Shown here: positions 11,389-21,076 of the stretch, piece by piece
Position numbering within the stretch: the stretch's first letter is position 1
How the letters are laid out: every line of letters begins with the position of its first letter
Source of the DNA: Vandiemenella viatica
Taxonomy: Eukaryota; Arthropoda; Insecta; Orthoptera; Morabidae
Assembly (NCBI GenBank): GCA_031002005.1
Contig: CM061921.1
Coordinates: 174,228,935 to 174,292,934 of the forward strand
Direction: 5' to 3'
Length of the DNA: 64,000 nt
Translations under genes and position numbers: made by a program
The notes under the pieces: model-generated
Database searches by the model: none
What the model saw: only the letters and a program-made list of their open reading frames with translations
What the model was told of the DNA's origin: nothing

Positions 11389-12451
11389 CTCTTACCTTTT
11401 ACTGCAGAATTCGCCTAAATGCGGCTGCGTTGATGGGTTTTCAATAGCTCACACACAAACTTCACACTAACACTGTTGTAATAGCTGCGGCGTTAACGGA
11501 AGTTGCTGACAGCACGTCCGCGTCTGACCGCCGCTGAACGCGGAATGTGTGTTAAAGGCGCGTGTCCACTGAGGCAACAATGAGCAACATGTAGCATGCT
11601 GCACGCTTTATTTTGTTGCTACATGTCACCGTGCGCCTTGATACTTTGTCCCAAGTCGAAATTCGCCCAAGAATTTGTTGGCAGGTGTCACTTGCTACTT
11701 GTCGCTGTTGCTTATAACATATCAAGCTATTCGCCACCTGTTTGCCAGCAATGTGCATCATGCCATCTGAAGCAATGGCCGCTGCAGCTTATTCCATACT
11801 CGCAAATAGCAATAAAGGAAACAAAACTGAATACGCGTTGGTGGTGTTTTGATGGCGATGCTATCTATTGTTTCTTGTATGTCAATATCGATTTTAAAAT
11901 GAGGATATCACATGGAGGAGTGTTTCGCCAAACTTCATTTTACTATTTTTTAATCAAAAATGAACTCGTATTACCGGATCTAAAACCTCTCTGGATGAAG
12001 AGACTGGAAAAGAGACTGTTCTTTGATTAATAAAACAAGAAAAAGTCTTTAGAAGCCAAATTCTCCGTAGAAAGTAATAATATTTAACAGAATTTTTCAG
12101 TATTCGTTCATAAATGTCTGAAGTAACTTAATAAATGGTTAGATTTGAATGAAAGCAATCTGCTATACAAAATCCAATAAATTAAATTTAAAACACGAGG
12201 TTTCATTTGATGACTGTGAGACATATTAAAAGTTTTAAATTTACGAAAAAATGAGTGTCGAAGTGAACGCACTTTACTCTGAAGTAACAATACTACAGGC
12301 AATCTAGGTAAAAGAAACTATAGTATCTCTTTGATAAAAAAAGGAGCTTTTGACCTACATTAATTTAACAATTAAATGCGATAAAGCATATGACAATTTC
12401 CATTACGACACACCGACACCATACTTCCCCTTGGTCCTAGAAACGGGTAGG
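11389..12451. other. LINE 5' UTR candidate, then unassigned sequence
   Basis: 11389-11560 lies upstream of the ORF1 start on the minus strand and is GC-rich, consistent with an internal-promoter 5' UTR. From 11555 a sequence starting ggcgcgtgtccactg, with inverted GCAACA/TGTTGC motifs, looks like the end of a DNA transposon, but no matching second end was found. The rest is AT-rich with no gene. Confidence 0.35.
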
Positions 12452-12459
12452 GTTTCATC

Positions 12460-13963
12460 TAGGGTTGTTGCGGATGTCATCTTTGCGGATGCGGATGTTC
12501 AGATGCGGATGCCGATGCGGATGCGGATGTGGAAAAATAAATTTATAATTATTTAGATTTTAATATTTTATCAAAAATAAATTAAGAATCAATCTTTTTC
12601 TTATTTAAATTCTATTTCCGTATAATACTGCCATATTGATTTATTTTTGCCTTATCTTTCAACAACAAAAAAATTGAGATTATTTCACAAGTGAATTAAA
12701 ATATTTACGTAATTACATACGCGTCTAAATACCAGTATGTATCATATGAACTTTGCGGCGTTCGTGGCTAGACTAATTCAAGCGTCAAGCACAAGGCCAC
12801 GCCACCGCGCATCTCCGCGCTCGCTTTTTTGTGTTATAACTATACGCCTCGTCGACATCGAGGTCATTAGAGGAGTGAAAAGATCGGGTTTGGAACTGGA
12901 AGGAATTCGGTCATGGTCTTTTAATGGAAGCATTCGCCTGGAACGATTTGGGGAAGCGATGGAAAACCCAAATCTGGATGCCCGGACAGGAATTCGAATT
13001 GGTGCCCTCCCGAATGCGAGGTCAGAGCGTTAACCGTTCACCCACCACGCTCAGTGCCGTGCTTGCGACCCACCTTCTCACGGCTCCAGTGGAGCATTCG
13101 TAGTAGAACTTGTAGGACCTACGAGATCCCTTTTTCGATAAAAGAACTCTTGATGGTCCGTGAAAGCAGTTACAGGTTCCTTTCGATTCACTCAATATTT
13201 TTTTAAACAAAAAATAAGAAGTTTATTATACATTTTAATTTAAATACAGACTACAAAGATTCTGTAAATTAATAATAATTTCATGTGATCTAAAAATTCC
13301 AGTCACATAGTGTCTTATCAGGCGCGGAGTGCAACCTCTATCGTTGTCACCTGTTTTTAAAGAAGACCTACAGATTAACCTGAAAATCGAACCACGGAGC
13401 GTCCCAGCATCTTAGCATTAACAAAATCAAAGCTTTGGCAGAGGTGACAGTCAATAGTAAGACATGTGAAAATTGCAGCTGAGACAAGGATTTGAACAAG
13501 GAACTTTCAGTACCCCCCAATCGTACGCCGTATCCATCTGAGTCAAGAGACAAATCTGGATGTAATGACAAATAAATATTCAACCATAATAAAATCTACA
13601 TACTTTTTTCTGTAGCATTTATTTCTGTTATCCCAAAACACAAATGTACTTTTATATGAATGAATACATATTTTTCAGTACTTCTAAATTCAGATGCTTG
13701 CGGCGTGTGATTTGGGTATGGAAGGTCCCCGTACATTGTTACTTTTATTGAAAGATCGTCAGAATTTTTTTTTTTTTTTTTTGCTAGCTAACTTACGATG
13801 GGCAGAATGTCAAATAAAGAGAAAGAATAATATATATTGGAATTTAAACAACACATCCCCAATACATCCGCATTAAAAAATTGCAGATGCGGATGCGAAA
13901 GTGGATGTAGGATTTTATGCGAAATTTTCGCACTTGCGGATGCGGATATCCGTTACATCCCTA
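12460..13963. mobile_element. Non-autonomous hAT-like transposon with 8-bp target duplication
   Basis: The left end starts TAGGGTTGTTGCGGAT and the right end, reverse complemented, starts TAGGGATGTAACGGAT, giving imperfect terminal inverted repeats. Both ends are followed inward by repeated GCGGATGC motifs (12468-12535 and 13880-13950), which look like subterminal transposase-binding repeats. The element is flanked by a perfect duplication GTTTCATC at 12452-12459 and 13964-13971. An 8-bp duplication with TAGGG/CAGGG ends is the hallmark of the hAT superfamily. The 1,504-bp interior has no transposase and carries a tRNA-SINE (12830-13050) plus an eroded tRNA-like sequence near 13480, so those insertions are younger than the element. 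It needs a transposase supplied in trans. Confidence 0.85.
12830..13050 (-). repeat. tRNA-derived SINE (family A) inside hAT-like element
   Basis: On the minus strand the head has a box A-like TAACGG region and a box B-like sequence near 12990-13000, followed by the CCGGGCATCCAGATTTGGG body shared with copies at 18.9, 19.4 and 56 kb. The 3' end can form a CCTC/GAGG hairpin (12870-12873 with 12847-12850) around TAATGACC. Flanks ccgcgctcgc and ccgtgcttgc look like an eroded target duplication. Pol III promoter function is inferred from family resemblance. Confidence 0.8.
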
Positions 13964-13971
13964 GTTTCATC

Positions 13972-14978
13972 CTCCACTCATAAGAAAATTCCAATATTGG
14001 TGATGACCTGCACCGAAAGGGATAATACAAAGCGTTCAGAGTGCAGTATCCTGGTTCCTGAGCCAAGGTGACATATTCAAAGTCAACTTCCAGACGCTAA
14101 CCCTGCCAAAAGCAAGAGGAGGTTTAGGCTTAATGGATGCAAGAACCAAAGCAAATGCGATCTTCATACAGGCAATGAGGAAAGTATCTGAAAACAAAGA
14201 AACCATAACGGCACAATTATTGGAACACTACAAACCGGTGAGTACAACGGCACCGGTAGGGATTTCCCATATCAATAACTCCCTTTACCATTTCAGGCTG
14301 TACTTCATCGAAATCAGCTATATCATGGAGACAAGAAAGAACAATTTTCCCAAGACAACAAAAGAGATTTACGCATGTATGATGGCCCATAAACGGGGAA
14401 ATATAATAGAAACTAAATATGCGGAAATCAACTGGAAAAACGTATGGGCAAACATTTTCAACAAAACAATTCCGTCCGAGACCCAGGCTCTATGGTCAAA
14501 GTAGCCAACGAGACCCTGGCCACCATGAGAAGCTACATCGTATTCACCTCAAGCCAACAGATAGATGTGACACTTGCGGCAACACAGATACGCTAGTACA
14601 CCGAATCTCTTGCGGAAGAGCGCAAACAATCTGGACGTGGACAAAACATTTAGTGGCACACATGATGCAAAAACGCCCAGGAAAATACTCACCAATATCC
14701 TAACAAAGCCGGACTTCAAGCTTATACCTGTAGAGAAACATAACAGTCTAATATGGATTTTAGGACATGCATGCAGGATATACTGCAGAAGTCATCCCAG
14801 AACTTGAAGAGTATGTATCTACCTTGAAAATTAAAGTTTGGAGTTTAAAGAAAACGACGAATACAAAGCAAAATTTGGAAGCTATCTGGACGAAATACTA
14901 AAAATAAAAAGACCGACAAATTAAAAGTAAAAACTTCAGAACTTGAGAATTCTGGCAAAAAAAAAAAAAAAAAAAAAG
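13972..14978 (+). mobile_element. L1/Tx1-like LINE 3' end with poly-A tail
   Basis: A 5'-truncated LINE end that carries the C-terminal part of ORF2 and finishes in about 20 A residues (14957-14978). The hAT-like element lies directly upstream; whether the sequence left of it belongs to the same LINE is not clear. The conserved KVNFQTLTLPKARGGLGL motif is shared with the L1/Tx1-like copies at 52.9 kb and 57.1 kb, so this is a relative of that family, here on the opposite strand and not inside a tRNA-like head. Confidence 0.75.
14010..14815 (+). pseudogene. L1/Tx1-like ORF2 C-terminus with CCHC finger (broken)
   Basis: The first readable part is IIQSVQSAVSWFL then LPKARGGLGLMDARTKANA, the segment that follows the thumb in L1/Tx1-type proteins. 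A 123-codon frame (14133-14504) ends in a stop and the reading moves to another frame holding the C-terminal finger RCDTCGNTDTLVHRISC (CX2C...H...C) and a W-rich IWTWTKHL motif. A third frame completes the tail to about 14807. At least two frameshifts, so inactive. The finger is thought in related LINEs to aid target or RNA binding. Confidence 0.75.
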
Positions 14979-15525
14979 GTGTGACGGCCAAAGAAGAACG
15001 TTGGATACGTGAAAGTCCATTGTCTCCTTCTTTGATCACTCATAATACATTAGGAGAAGATATATATATATATAAAAAAGACGGTAACTGCAAACCCAAA
15101 GTTTGGGAAACAGAAAAATATTTAAATAAAAACACACATTTAGCCCAGAGGAGGTAGTGAATAGGGAGAGGAAGTATTAAGGTGTTATTATTGTTATTCA
15201 TTCTGTTTTTCTTGTAATTCCTGTCGAAAGTAGGCTGGTGGTAATAATTATTTTAGTTTCTTTTTTTTTTCGAGTTTTGAGTTTAGATACGTGCAAAATA
15301 AATAATTCTCCTATTTAGCATTTCAACATTCAGATTTAATTTACTCAAATATTTAGAGTCACATTTTAAGAAAGCACCCCCACATTCAAACTACAGAAAT
15401 AAATAAAAATTTGATAAATAATAATTGATATGTGATAAAATAATAAGAATAATTTATGTAACACTGGTAGGTAACACAATATCAGTTAATTATAGGGTTA
15501 ATATATTTTGTTTTAAGTTATTTAT
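14979..15525. other. No gene recognised
   Basis: AT-rich sequence with a short (TA)n run at about 15060-15072 and no recognised element. It lies between the LINE tail and the BED-finger remnant and might include the 5' flank of that transposon. Confidence 0.4.
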
Positions 15526-15529
15526 AAAG

Positions 15530-15900
15530 ATGTCGTCGAAAAGGAAACATAGTTCCCTGTGGACACATTTCACTGAAGACACAGATTATTAAAAAAAAAA
15601 GGCAAAATGTAACCACTGCTCAGCATTAATAAGTATTGCAGGAGGCCCAAACGGAAATTTAACCCAGCATATGAAAAGAAACATGCTATGACTCCTTTAA
15701 CAATTGAAAGAACCACCGGTTTATGTAATTTAAATACAAATCAAACCACATACGAGTCCGAAAATATTATTTCGGAATCGTCAAATGTAGCAGGGCTCCC
15801 AACAATTAATAAACTAATACATTTTTAGACCACCGCCAATCCAAAAAGTTGAACTGCTAAAGGGTATTCATTATTTTCAAAACTTTATAAAAAAAATAAA
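15530..15900 (+). pseudogene. hAT-type transposase N-terminus with BED zinc finger (remnant)
   Basis: Starting at the ATG near 15530 the translation gives SSLWTHFTEDT, a stop, then KCNHCSAL and GGPNGNLTQHMKRNM. That order (WxHF, CX2C, NLxxHM...) is the BED zinc finger at the N-terminus of many hAT transposases, where it binds the element ends. The final zinc ligand is altered: the expected His after HMKR is missing. Further on, GLPTINKLIHF and SLFSKLYKKNKES may be the start of the following domain. Stops and frameshifts leave it dead, and the DDE catalytic core is absent. It may be the relic of a partner for the non-autonomous element 1.6 kb upstream, but nothing links their termini. Confidence 0.6.
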
Positions 15901-16298
15901 GAATCGATTATTTATAAAATGGTAGTTTAATTCATTAAAATAAACGCATTTAGAATATTCTATAAGTAATGTTTCTTAAATGAAATAATAATTAAGTAAA
16001 TCCATTTAAAAATTAATTTACTACGAATGTATCGAAAGTAAAAACAGAACAGTTGAATGCCCCATTTTAGTAATGGACAATTAGCACTTTTTTTTATCGG
16101 CGGGCACTGATAATGCCAATGTCATTTGAAAGGGCTATTATTAAGTAACTACTTTTGTTAAGAACGTCATACTAAATTCTATTTAGGAACAACAAAAACA
16201 AAAATTGATAATATCCTAGTAAAACTTCCATAATAATAGCCATAGCGAAATGATCAGACGATCTGTTTCTCTAGGTCTGGAATTCGAGAAGGGAACTA
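15901..16298. other. No gene recognised
   Basis: AT-rich, with many stops in all frames and no repeat that I recognise. Confidence 0.4.
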
Positions 16299-16570
16299 AG
16301 GGGGCATCCACAAATTACCTGAAATGTTTTTCCGGATTTCTGAACCCCCCTCCCCCCTGGTGAGATTTCGTGAGATCTGGCAAGACCCCCCCCCCCTCCC
16401 TCTGGTGAGATCTGGTCCGTGAGAACCCCCCCTAAGAAATCGCCCTGGAAACTTTTGTAGACCTTTTTGAGATTTCCGTAGACCCCCCCTCCCAACTGGT
16501 GAGATCTGGTGAGATTTCGCCGGACCCCCCCCCCCCATTTCACCTCACGTAATTAATGGATGTCCCCTAA
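16299..16570. repeat. C-rich foldback repeat with inverted ends
   Basis: The left end GGGGCATCCACAAATTACC and the reverse-complemented right end GGGGACATCCATTAATTACG are imperfect inverted repeats. Between them lie four C-runs of 6-13 bases separated by repeated gtgagat(ct/tt) motifs. A related copy is at 60680-60840. This looks like a small non-autonomous DNA element or satellite; flanking TAA on both sides could be a 3-bp target duplication, but this is too short to be sure. Confidence 0.6.
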
Positions 16571-16723
16571 CGAACTAAATGAGTGACCTAGTTCGCGAGG
16601 GAGTGCGAACTAAACTGAGAGCTACCAGTCGCGAATTACTATGCACAAGTCTACTTTTGACAGAGATTCTCCCGCGGGATTTGGACGTTAAGCTGGCGGC
16701 TCCATCGAAGTGTTACGAGAGAT

Positions 16724-16794
16724 GTTGTTGTTGTTGTTGTTGTTGTTGTTTTTGTGGCTTTAGGGCACGTCGACAGCGTGGTCATTAGCGCTAT
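16724..16794 (-). repeat. Micro-retroposon copy with (AAC)n tail
   Basis: The plus strand shows (GTT)9, then tttttgtggctttagggcac, gtcgac and gtcattagcgc: the reverse complement of the unit at 5988-6041, with several substitutions. The stem bases are partly lost (GGGCAC against AGCGCT). The tail is longer than in the other copies. No clean target duplication is visible; it adjoins the hairpin array and may have displaced the first arm of that array. Confidence 0.75.
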
Positions 16795-17100
16795 AACAAT
16801 GACCAGCGAATGCTTTGACTAAAAGTATACTACAATACTGTCTGCATGGTCTACTGTAAAGAGGTCGGCCATACAGACAGCAAATAAAATATTTCACAAA
16901 TGTAAGACGTGGCTTAAAAAGGGGCCACCACGACTCAAGACCGTACAACACCTGAATGGCTGTAAAGGGGCCATACAGGTTCACAAAATAATTAAATGTC
17001 TCGCTGGCTGTATAGTGACCAGCGAGACAGGAATTTAAACAATATAAAAATTAAAGACAATGCACATGGATGGGTGGCTGTATAGAGGCCACTCGTCCAT
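16791..17100. repeat. Array of hairpins with conserved loop and different stems
   Basis: Five or six units spaced about 45-65 bases each contain a loop like CTGTATAGWG/TGTAAAGGG enclosed by an inverted repeat whose sequence differs from unit to unit. Arms: 16838-16849 with 16869-16880 (11 of 12 pairs), 16950-16960 with 16970-16980 (10 of 11), 16997-17007 with 17019-17029 (11 of 11) and 17066-17078 with 17088-17100 (13 of 13 counting two G-U pairs). A weaker unit is at 16907-16935 and a broken one at 16791-16811. Loop and GGC/GCC closing bases are kept while outer stems change together, which implies selection or copying that preserves structure. Confidence 0.75.
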
Positions 17101-17309
17101 CTTAAAACTAGGCCGATCTTCCTAAAATTTTAGGCACACGACCAGCCAAAACACGAAATTTTAAAACAATCGACACGGTGCTTGTCTCGTTGTTTAAAAT
17201 AAGGGAGTCTAAAAGCAATACACAATCAATTAAAATGTGGCGCACCGTCAGAGGTCCTCTGGGCCTGAATGGGGCACCACCGTGTTTCACCCTCTCCTTA
17301 GTTCATCTC

Positions 17310-18400
17310 TTATTTTGCTGTCGTCAGTCTCTTGGTTTGATACAATCCTCCATCCCTTCTTATTTTGCACTAACCTCTTCATCTCAAAATACCCCTCTCA
17401 AAACTCGTCCTCCATTATCTGCTTCATGCATAACCAATCCCTCATATTTGAAAAAATCACGCAAAATCCTGTTTCTTCTTTTTGTAAGACTCTTCCACAA
17501 ACTTCTTTCGTCAGCCATCACTTCCAAAACATAATTTCGTGGTTTAACTGTCCATCATCCTTCTATAGAACCACATTTCGAATGATTCACTTTTCTTTCT
17601 TTATGGAATTCCTGAAGTCCATACTTCGCTACCATAAAGTGCTGTGCTCCACACATAGAGTTTTAAAAAGTTCTTTCTGTGTCCTAGATCAATATTTGAA
17701 ACTCTTTCATGAAGGCTCTTTTTGCTAGTGCTATTCTGCTTTTAAAACCATTTCTGCTCATCAGTTGCAATTTTACGTCCTAAGTAACACAATTTTTTTA
17801 CTTCTATTTTTGCATCCGATCTCATTTTTATATTTAATCTACCATTATTCATATCATTTCTTTTACACTTTTGTCTTGCTCTGATTTTTATTTATTACAA
17901 CATCCTGTCTCAGTATTTTGTTCAAGCCACTGAGCAGCTCCTCTAGATACTCAGTCCGATCTGCTAACAGGACAATGTCATCAGCAAATCCTATTATACT
18001 GGTTTTGTCCTCGTGTACAATGAAGCCACATTTAAATTTCTCTTTTACTTCTTTTATTGATTCCTCCATATTTAAGTTGAATATTAGTGGAAATGAACTA
18101 CAACCATGTCTTACACCCTTTTCAACTGATGTGTTTCTCTCATGATTCTCTACTTTTAATATAGCCACTTGATACATTATACATGTATACATTATAAAGT
18201 ATTCTTTTATATCGATATTTTAGACCTGTCTTTTTTAAATTTCGAACATCTTGTCCCTCCTAACATTATTAAAAGCTTTTTTTTTCTAAATCAACAAATA
18301 CTATGAAAGTATCTTTGTTTTCTTGGTCGGTTAAGTCAGAATTGATTCTCTTGCAGCGCGGTTTTTCCTAAACCCAAACTGTAGCTACTTTATATTTTAT
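17310..18400 (-). mobile_element. RTE-like LINE, copy 2 (5'-truncated)
   Basis: A shorter minus-strand copy of the family at 4.7-7.5 kb. The polymerase frame (18192-17863) contains QVAILKVENHERNTSVEKGVR and GFADDIVLLADRTEYLEELL, so both catalytic aspartates are present. Glycine in the QG motif is replaced by H (GVRHGCSSFPL). The region from 18230 upstream is split by indels near an A/T run at 18280. The 3' end near 17310-17335 contains CCAAGAGACTG in a hairpin-like setting on the minus strand. Dead by truncation. Confidence 0.8.
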
Positions 18401-18896
18401 TCCAACTCAGCTAGTTTACATTATAATGCCCGTATCAGAATTACAAGCAACAATTTCTTTTGTAAGTTTAAAACTTGGGAAGTCTTATACGTATTCAATC
18501 AGTACATTGTAGGATGAAATCAGAGGCTTAAAATTGATGTTCAGTGCGGGAATGTCAGTGTGGGAAGATCAGAGTCAGACAAGGAAACCAGTACTAAACG
18601 CTTTGTCAACACTTTTTTTCACGCTACTACGATATTTGAGAAGTACACTCTAGCTACCGATTTATAAAATTTTGTAACAATTAGCAGTGATATTGCTCAG
18701 CGTGATAATTTTATTTAACTCTTAATCTTTACTCAAAAGACATACATAAAAAATTGTGAAAACATTATAAATAATTAGTTTATGTCCATATTGAAATTTC
18801 TTACTTTACCACATATTATTGAGACAGCAATTTTTGTAATTTAGCAACCGATTTGTGCTCTTAGCTCAAGTAGAATGTGGAGTAGGATTTTTTTTT
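18401..18896. other. No gene recognised
   Basis: AT-rich sequence between the RTE copy and the SINE; no open frame or repeat that I can name. Confidence 0.4.
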
Positions 18897-18908
18897 AACC
18901 TGTTTGGT

Positions 18909-19144
18909 ACCGAGGGTGGTGGTGTAACGGCTAGCTTTCTGGCCTCGCATTCGGGAGGATGCAGGTTCGAATCCCCGTCCGGGCATCCAGATTTAGGTTT
19001 TCCATGGTTACCCAAATCACTCCAGGCAAATGCCGGGATGCTTCCTTCAAAAGGCCATGGCCCAATTCCTTCCCATTCCTTGCCCCCCATCCTTTCCCGT
19101 CTCTAAAGACCTCGCTGTTAGAGAGACGTTAAGCAGATAAAAAA
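18909..19144 (+). repeat. tRNA-derived SINE (family A) with 12-bp target duplication
   Basis: The head has GGTGGTGTAACGGCTAGC (box A region) and a box B-like sequence GGTTCGAATCC near 18963-18973, the split promoter used by RNA polymerase III. The body follows (CCGGGCATCCAGATTT onward) and the 3' end forms CGTCTCT (19098-19104) with AGAGACG (19122-19128), then a short A-tail. Perfect flanks AACCTGTTTGGT at 18897-18908 and 19145-19156 show insertion by retroposition. This is the cleanest copy in the window. Confidence 0.9.
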
Positions 19145-19405
19145 AACCTGTTTGGTTACTAGGAAATCCATCAATTTTGCTATAAGAAAGGGAAAGAAGG
19201 GCGAAAAGGAGAGAGAGAGGGGGAGAGAAAAATAAATTTGAATTGTGTTTCTGACTTCAGAGATTGTTATGAAACACACTCTCTCATCAGATCATCTCAC
19301 TTCTACACATATATTTTCCTTTACAATTTCTTTGTTTTAGGTAGATTTTTAAATAATTTTATGGCTGTCATCATAGACCAAATACGAATAGTAATTAAAA
19401 AGTGA

Positions 19406-19600
19406 ATCTGATGGGTAAGCGGTAAAACTTTGGCTCCGCATTCGGGAGAACGTGGGTTTGAATCCCGATTCGGCTATCCAGATTTGGGTTTTACTTCGTT
19501 TTTACAAGTCACTCCGTGGTCAGAATTCCTTCCCATTGCATCTTGCCTCCAGTCCCTCCCGCCTTTAATAACTTCGAAGTCGACGAGGCGTAAAACCAGA
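19406..19600 (+). repeat. tRNA-derived SINE (family A), diverged copy
   Basis: Head with GTAAGCGGTAAAAC and box B GGTTTGAATCCCG, then ATCCAGATTTGGGTTTTAC. The middle is shorter than in the 18.9 kb copy. The 3' hairpin is CGCCTT (19560-19565) with GAGGCG (19585-19590), a different stem from the neighbouring copy but with a matching loop position. Ends in a short A-rich tail. Confidence 0.75.
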
Positions 19601-19904
19601 GGCATAAAAAGAAATTGCCACAGTAACATTATTTATCTTTTCTTCTCGTTGACGACGGTGCGTTCTCGTTATAGTCCACCTAAAGTCACCAGACGATGCG
19701 ATTTCGACGCAGTTGAAACCCGAGTAGGTTTCTGTAACTGTTACCTCCGTGAAAGCTTTCATAGTTACATGTGTAGTTTGTTAAGAAGCACTCAGTTATG
19801 AGTTTTTCGTTAAGTATGTTATTCTCTGATGCAAGTAGGTAAGAGCCGACGTTATATTTTACGCATAAGCCTTTTGTAAATTAGACTTATTTAAAAAATG
19901 GAAT

Positions 19905-19972
19905 ATCTAGACTCGAACCGAGGTCCGCGCGTTTACAAGACTAGTACGTTAACCACAGGCCCACGGAGCTCG
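19905..19972 (-). repeat. tRNA-Thr(UGU)-like sequence
   Basis: On the minus strand the order is GAGCTCCGTGGGCCTGTGG, a D-arm-like GGTTAACG, CTTGTAAAC in anticodon-loop position (TGT anticodon), and a box B GGTTCGAGTC. The acceptor stem does not close: the 3' side reads TCTAGATATTCC. It is a tRNA pseudogene or the head of a SINE, not a functional tRNA gene. Confidence 0.5.
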
Positions 19973-20866
19973 TGATAACAGACAGCTTGTGCAGTGTGTA
20001 AATAACCCTATCCTGCATCGGAAGTTAATGTCATTAAACTCGTCTCTTAGGTAATTTTCCGAAATAATCTCTTCATAATAGTTTCTGTAGTTTTGCAGAA
20101 CTAAAAATTCTGTATCCTCGATCATGGCCATCCACTGCTCGGCACACAAATCTTATTATGTGTAATATTATTACAAGGAATTAGCAAAACAAATATATAA
20201 ATAAATATCGTTATGGTTTTACAATAAACTGTAACATTGAGCCTCTTTATTTGCCGCTCTTTATTGTAATCTTGTTAATTACAACATTAACAATATGTTT
20301 CACTATCTGAATTTAGGAAAAGTATAGCTGACTGTTCGGCCATATATGGCCGAATATGACAACCAATCCCGGCATAGGAAGATGAATTACCTGCCTCGCG
20401 AAGAACTGTTTTATTCTTTATGTAATTAGACTCCTTACAACGTGGTTTACGGGCAGCTTCCGTGATGTCGAACTCCAAGATACATAACTTCGTCTTGAAA
20501 GTGTATGAGTTGATTATGTAGTATTATCGATCATCAGTGTGCGTGACTGCGTGTTGGCTTAGGTCTTCACATGAATAGGAGTGTCCCGCAATTTTCCAAG
20601 TTTACTGTGGTATGAAAATTGTTGATGTATAAATTGAAGAGAAGAGGGCATACATTATCCCTTGTATCTCGTAAGATATGCTACATCAAAAGTTCGGCTT
20701 GTGAGCTATGGGAGTATTAGATGCATCAGCCCGTCTGGGAATACGCCGCCAGTGAACTTACGAAGTTGACAGTAATGAAACACATAAATTATAGCTCCAT
20801 TTTAACTACGCAAGAATCAGTGTGGGGTAGCAATGGCAGTCACACACAGTAGCTGGGCCCCCTTCC
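19973..20866. other. No gene recognised; contains a 20-bp palindrome
   Basis: Short minus-strand frames (19949-20149, 20287-20478) have no recognisable motif. A perfect palindrome TTCGGCCATATATGGCCGAA at 20335-20354 includes CCATATATGG, which matches the CArG-box consensus. Confidence 0.4.
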
Positions 20867-21076
20867 TCACAGCGGACAGATATACCGTAACATGCCGCAC
20901 CTAAAATCGCGGGCCGAGACGTATTACCGGATTTTCTGACCGCGGCTGATTACCTGTTACCGGATTTTCAGGACCTCGACCGATTATCGTATTTTCGTTG
21001 CAGCCGAAAGAGGTTATGTGCGCCCGTATGCCCACCAAGAAACACCGTGTTGGCGTCCGCTGTGAGGAGGGGGGCC
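20867..21076. repeat. Foldback element with about 20-bp inverted ends
   Basis: The left arm GGGCCCCCTTCCTCACAGCG and the reverse complement of the right arm, GGGCCCCCCTCCTCACAGCG, differ by one base, and the match extends into GAC. Between them are three tandem imperfect copies of a roughly 30-base unit containing attaccggattttc. It resembles a small MITE or foldback. No target duplication was found. Confidence 0.65.

Noticed and set aside
16271..16543. Gly-rich minus-strand frames
   Set aside because: Translation of the C-rich foldback repeat; no start context or homology expected.
18909..18985. A functional tRNA gene
   Set aside because: Box A and B are present, but acceptor stem and anticodon arm do not close and a SINE body with target duplication follows.
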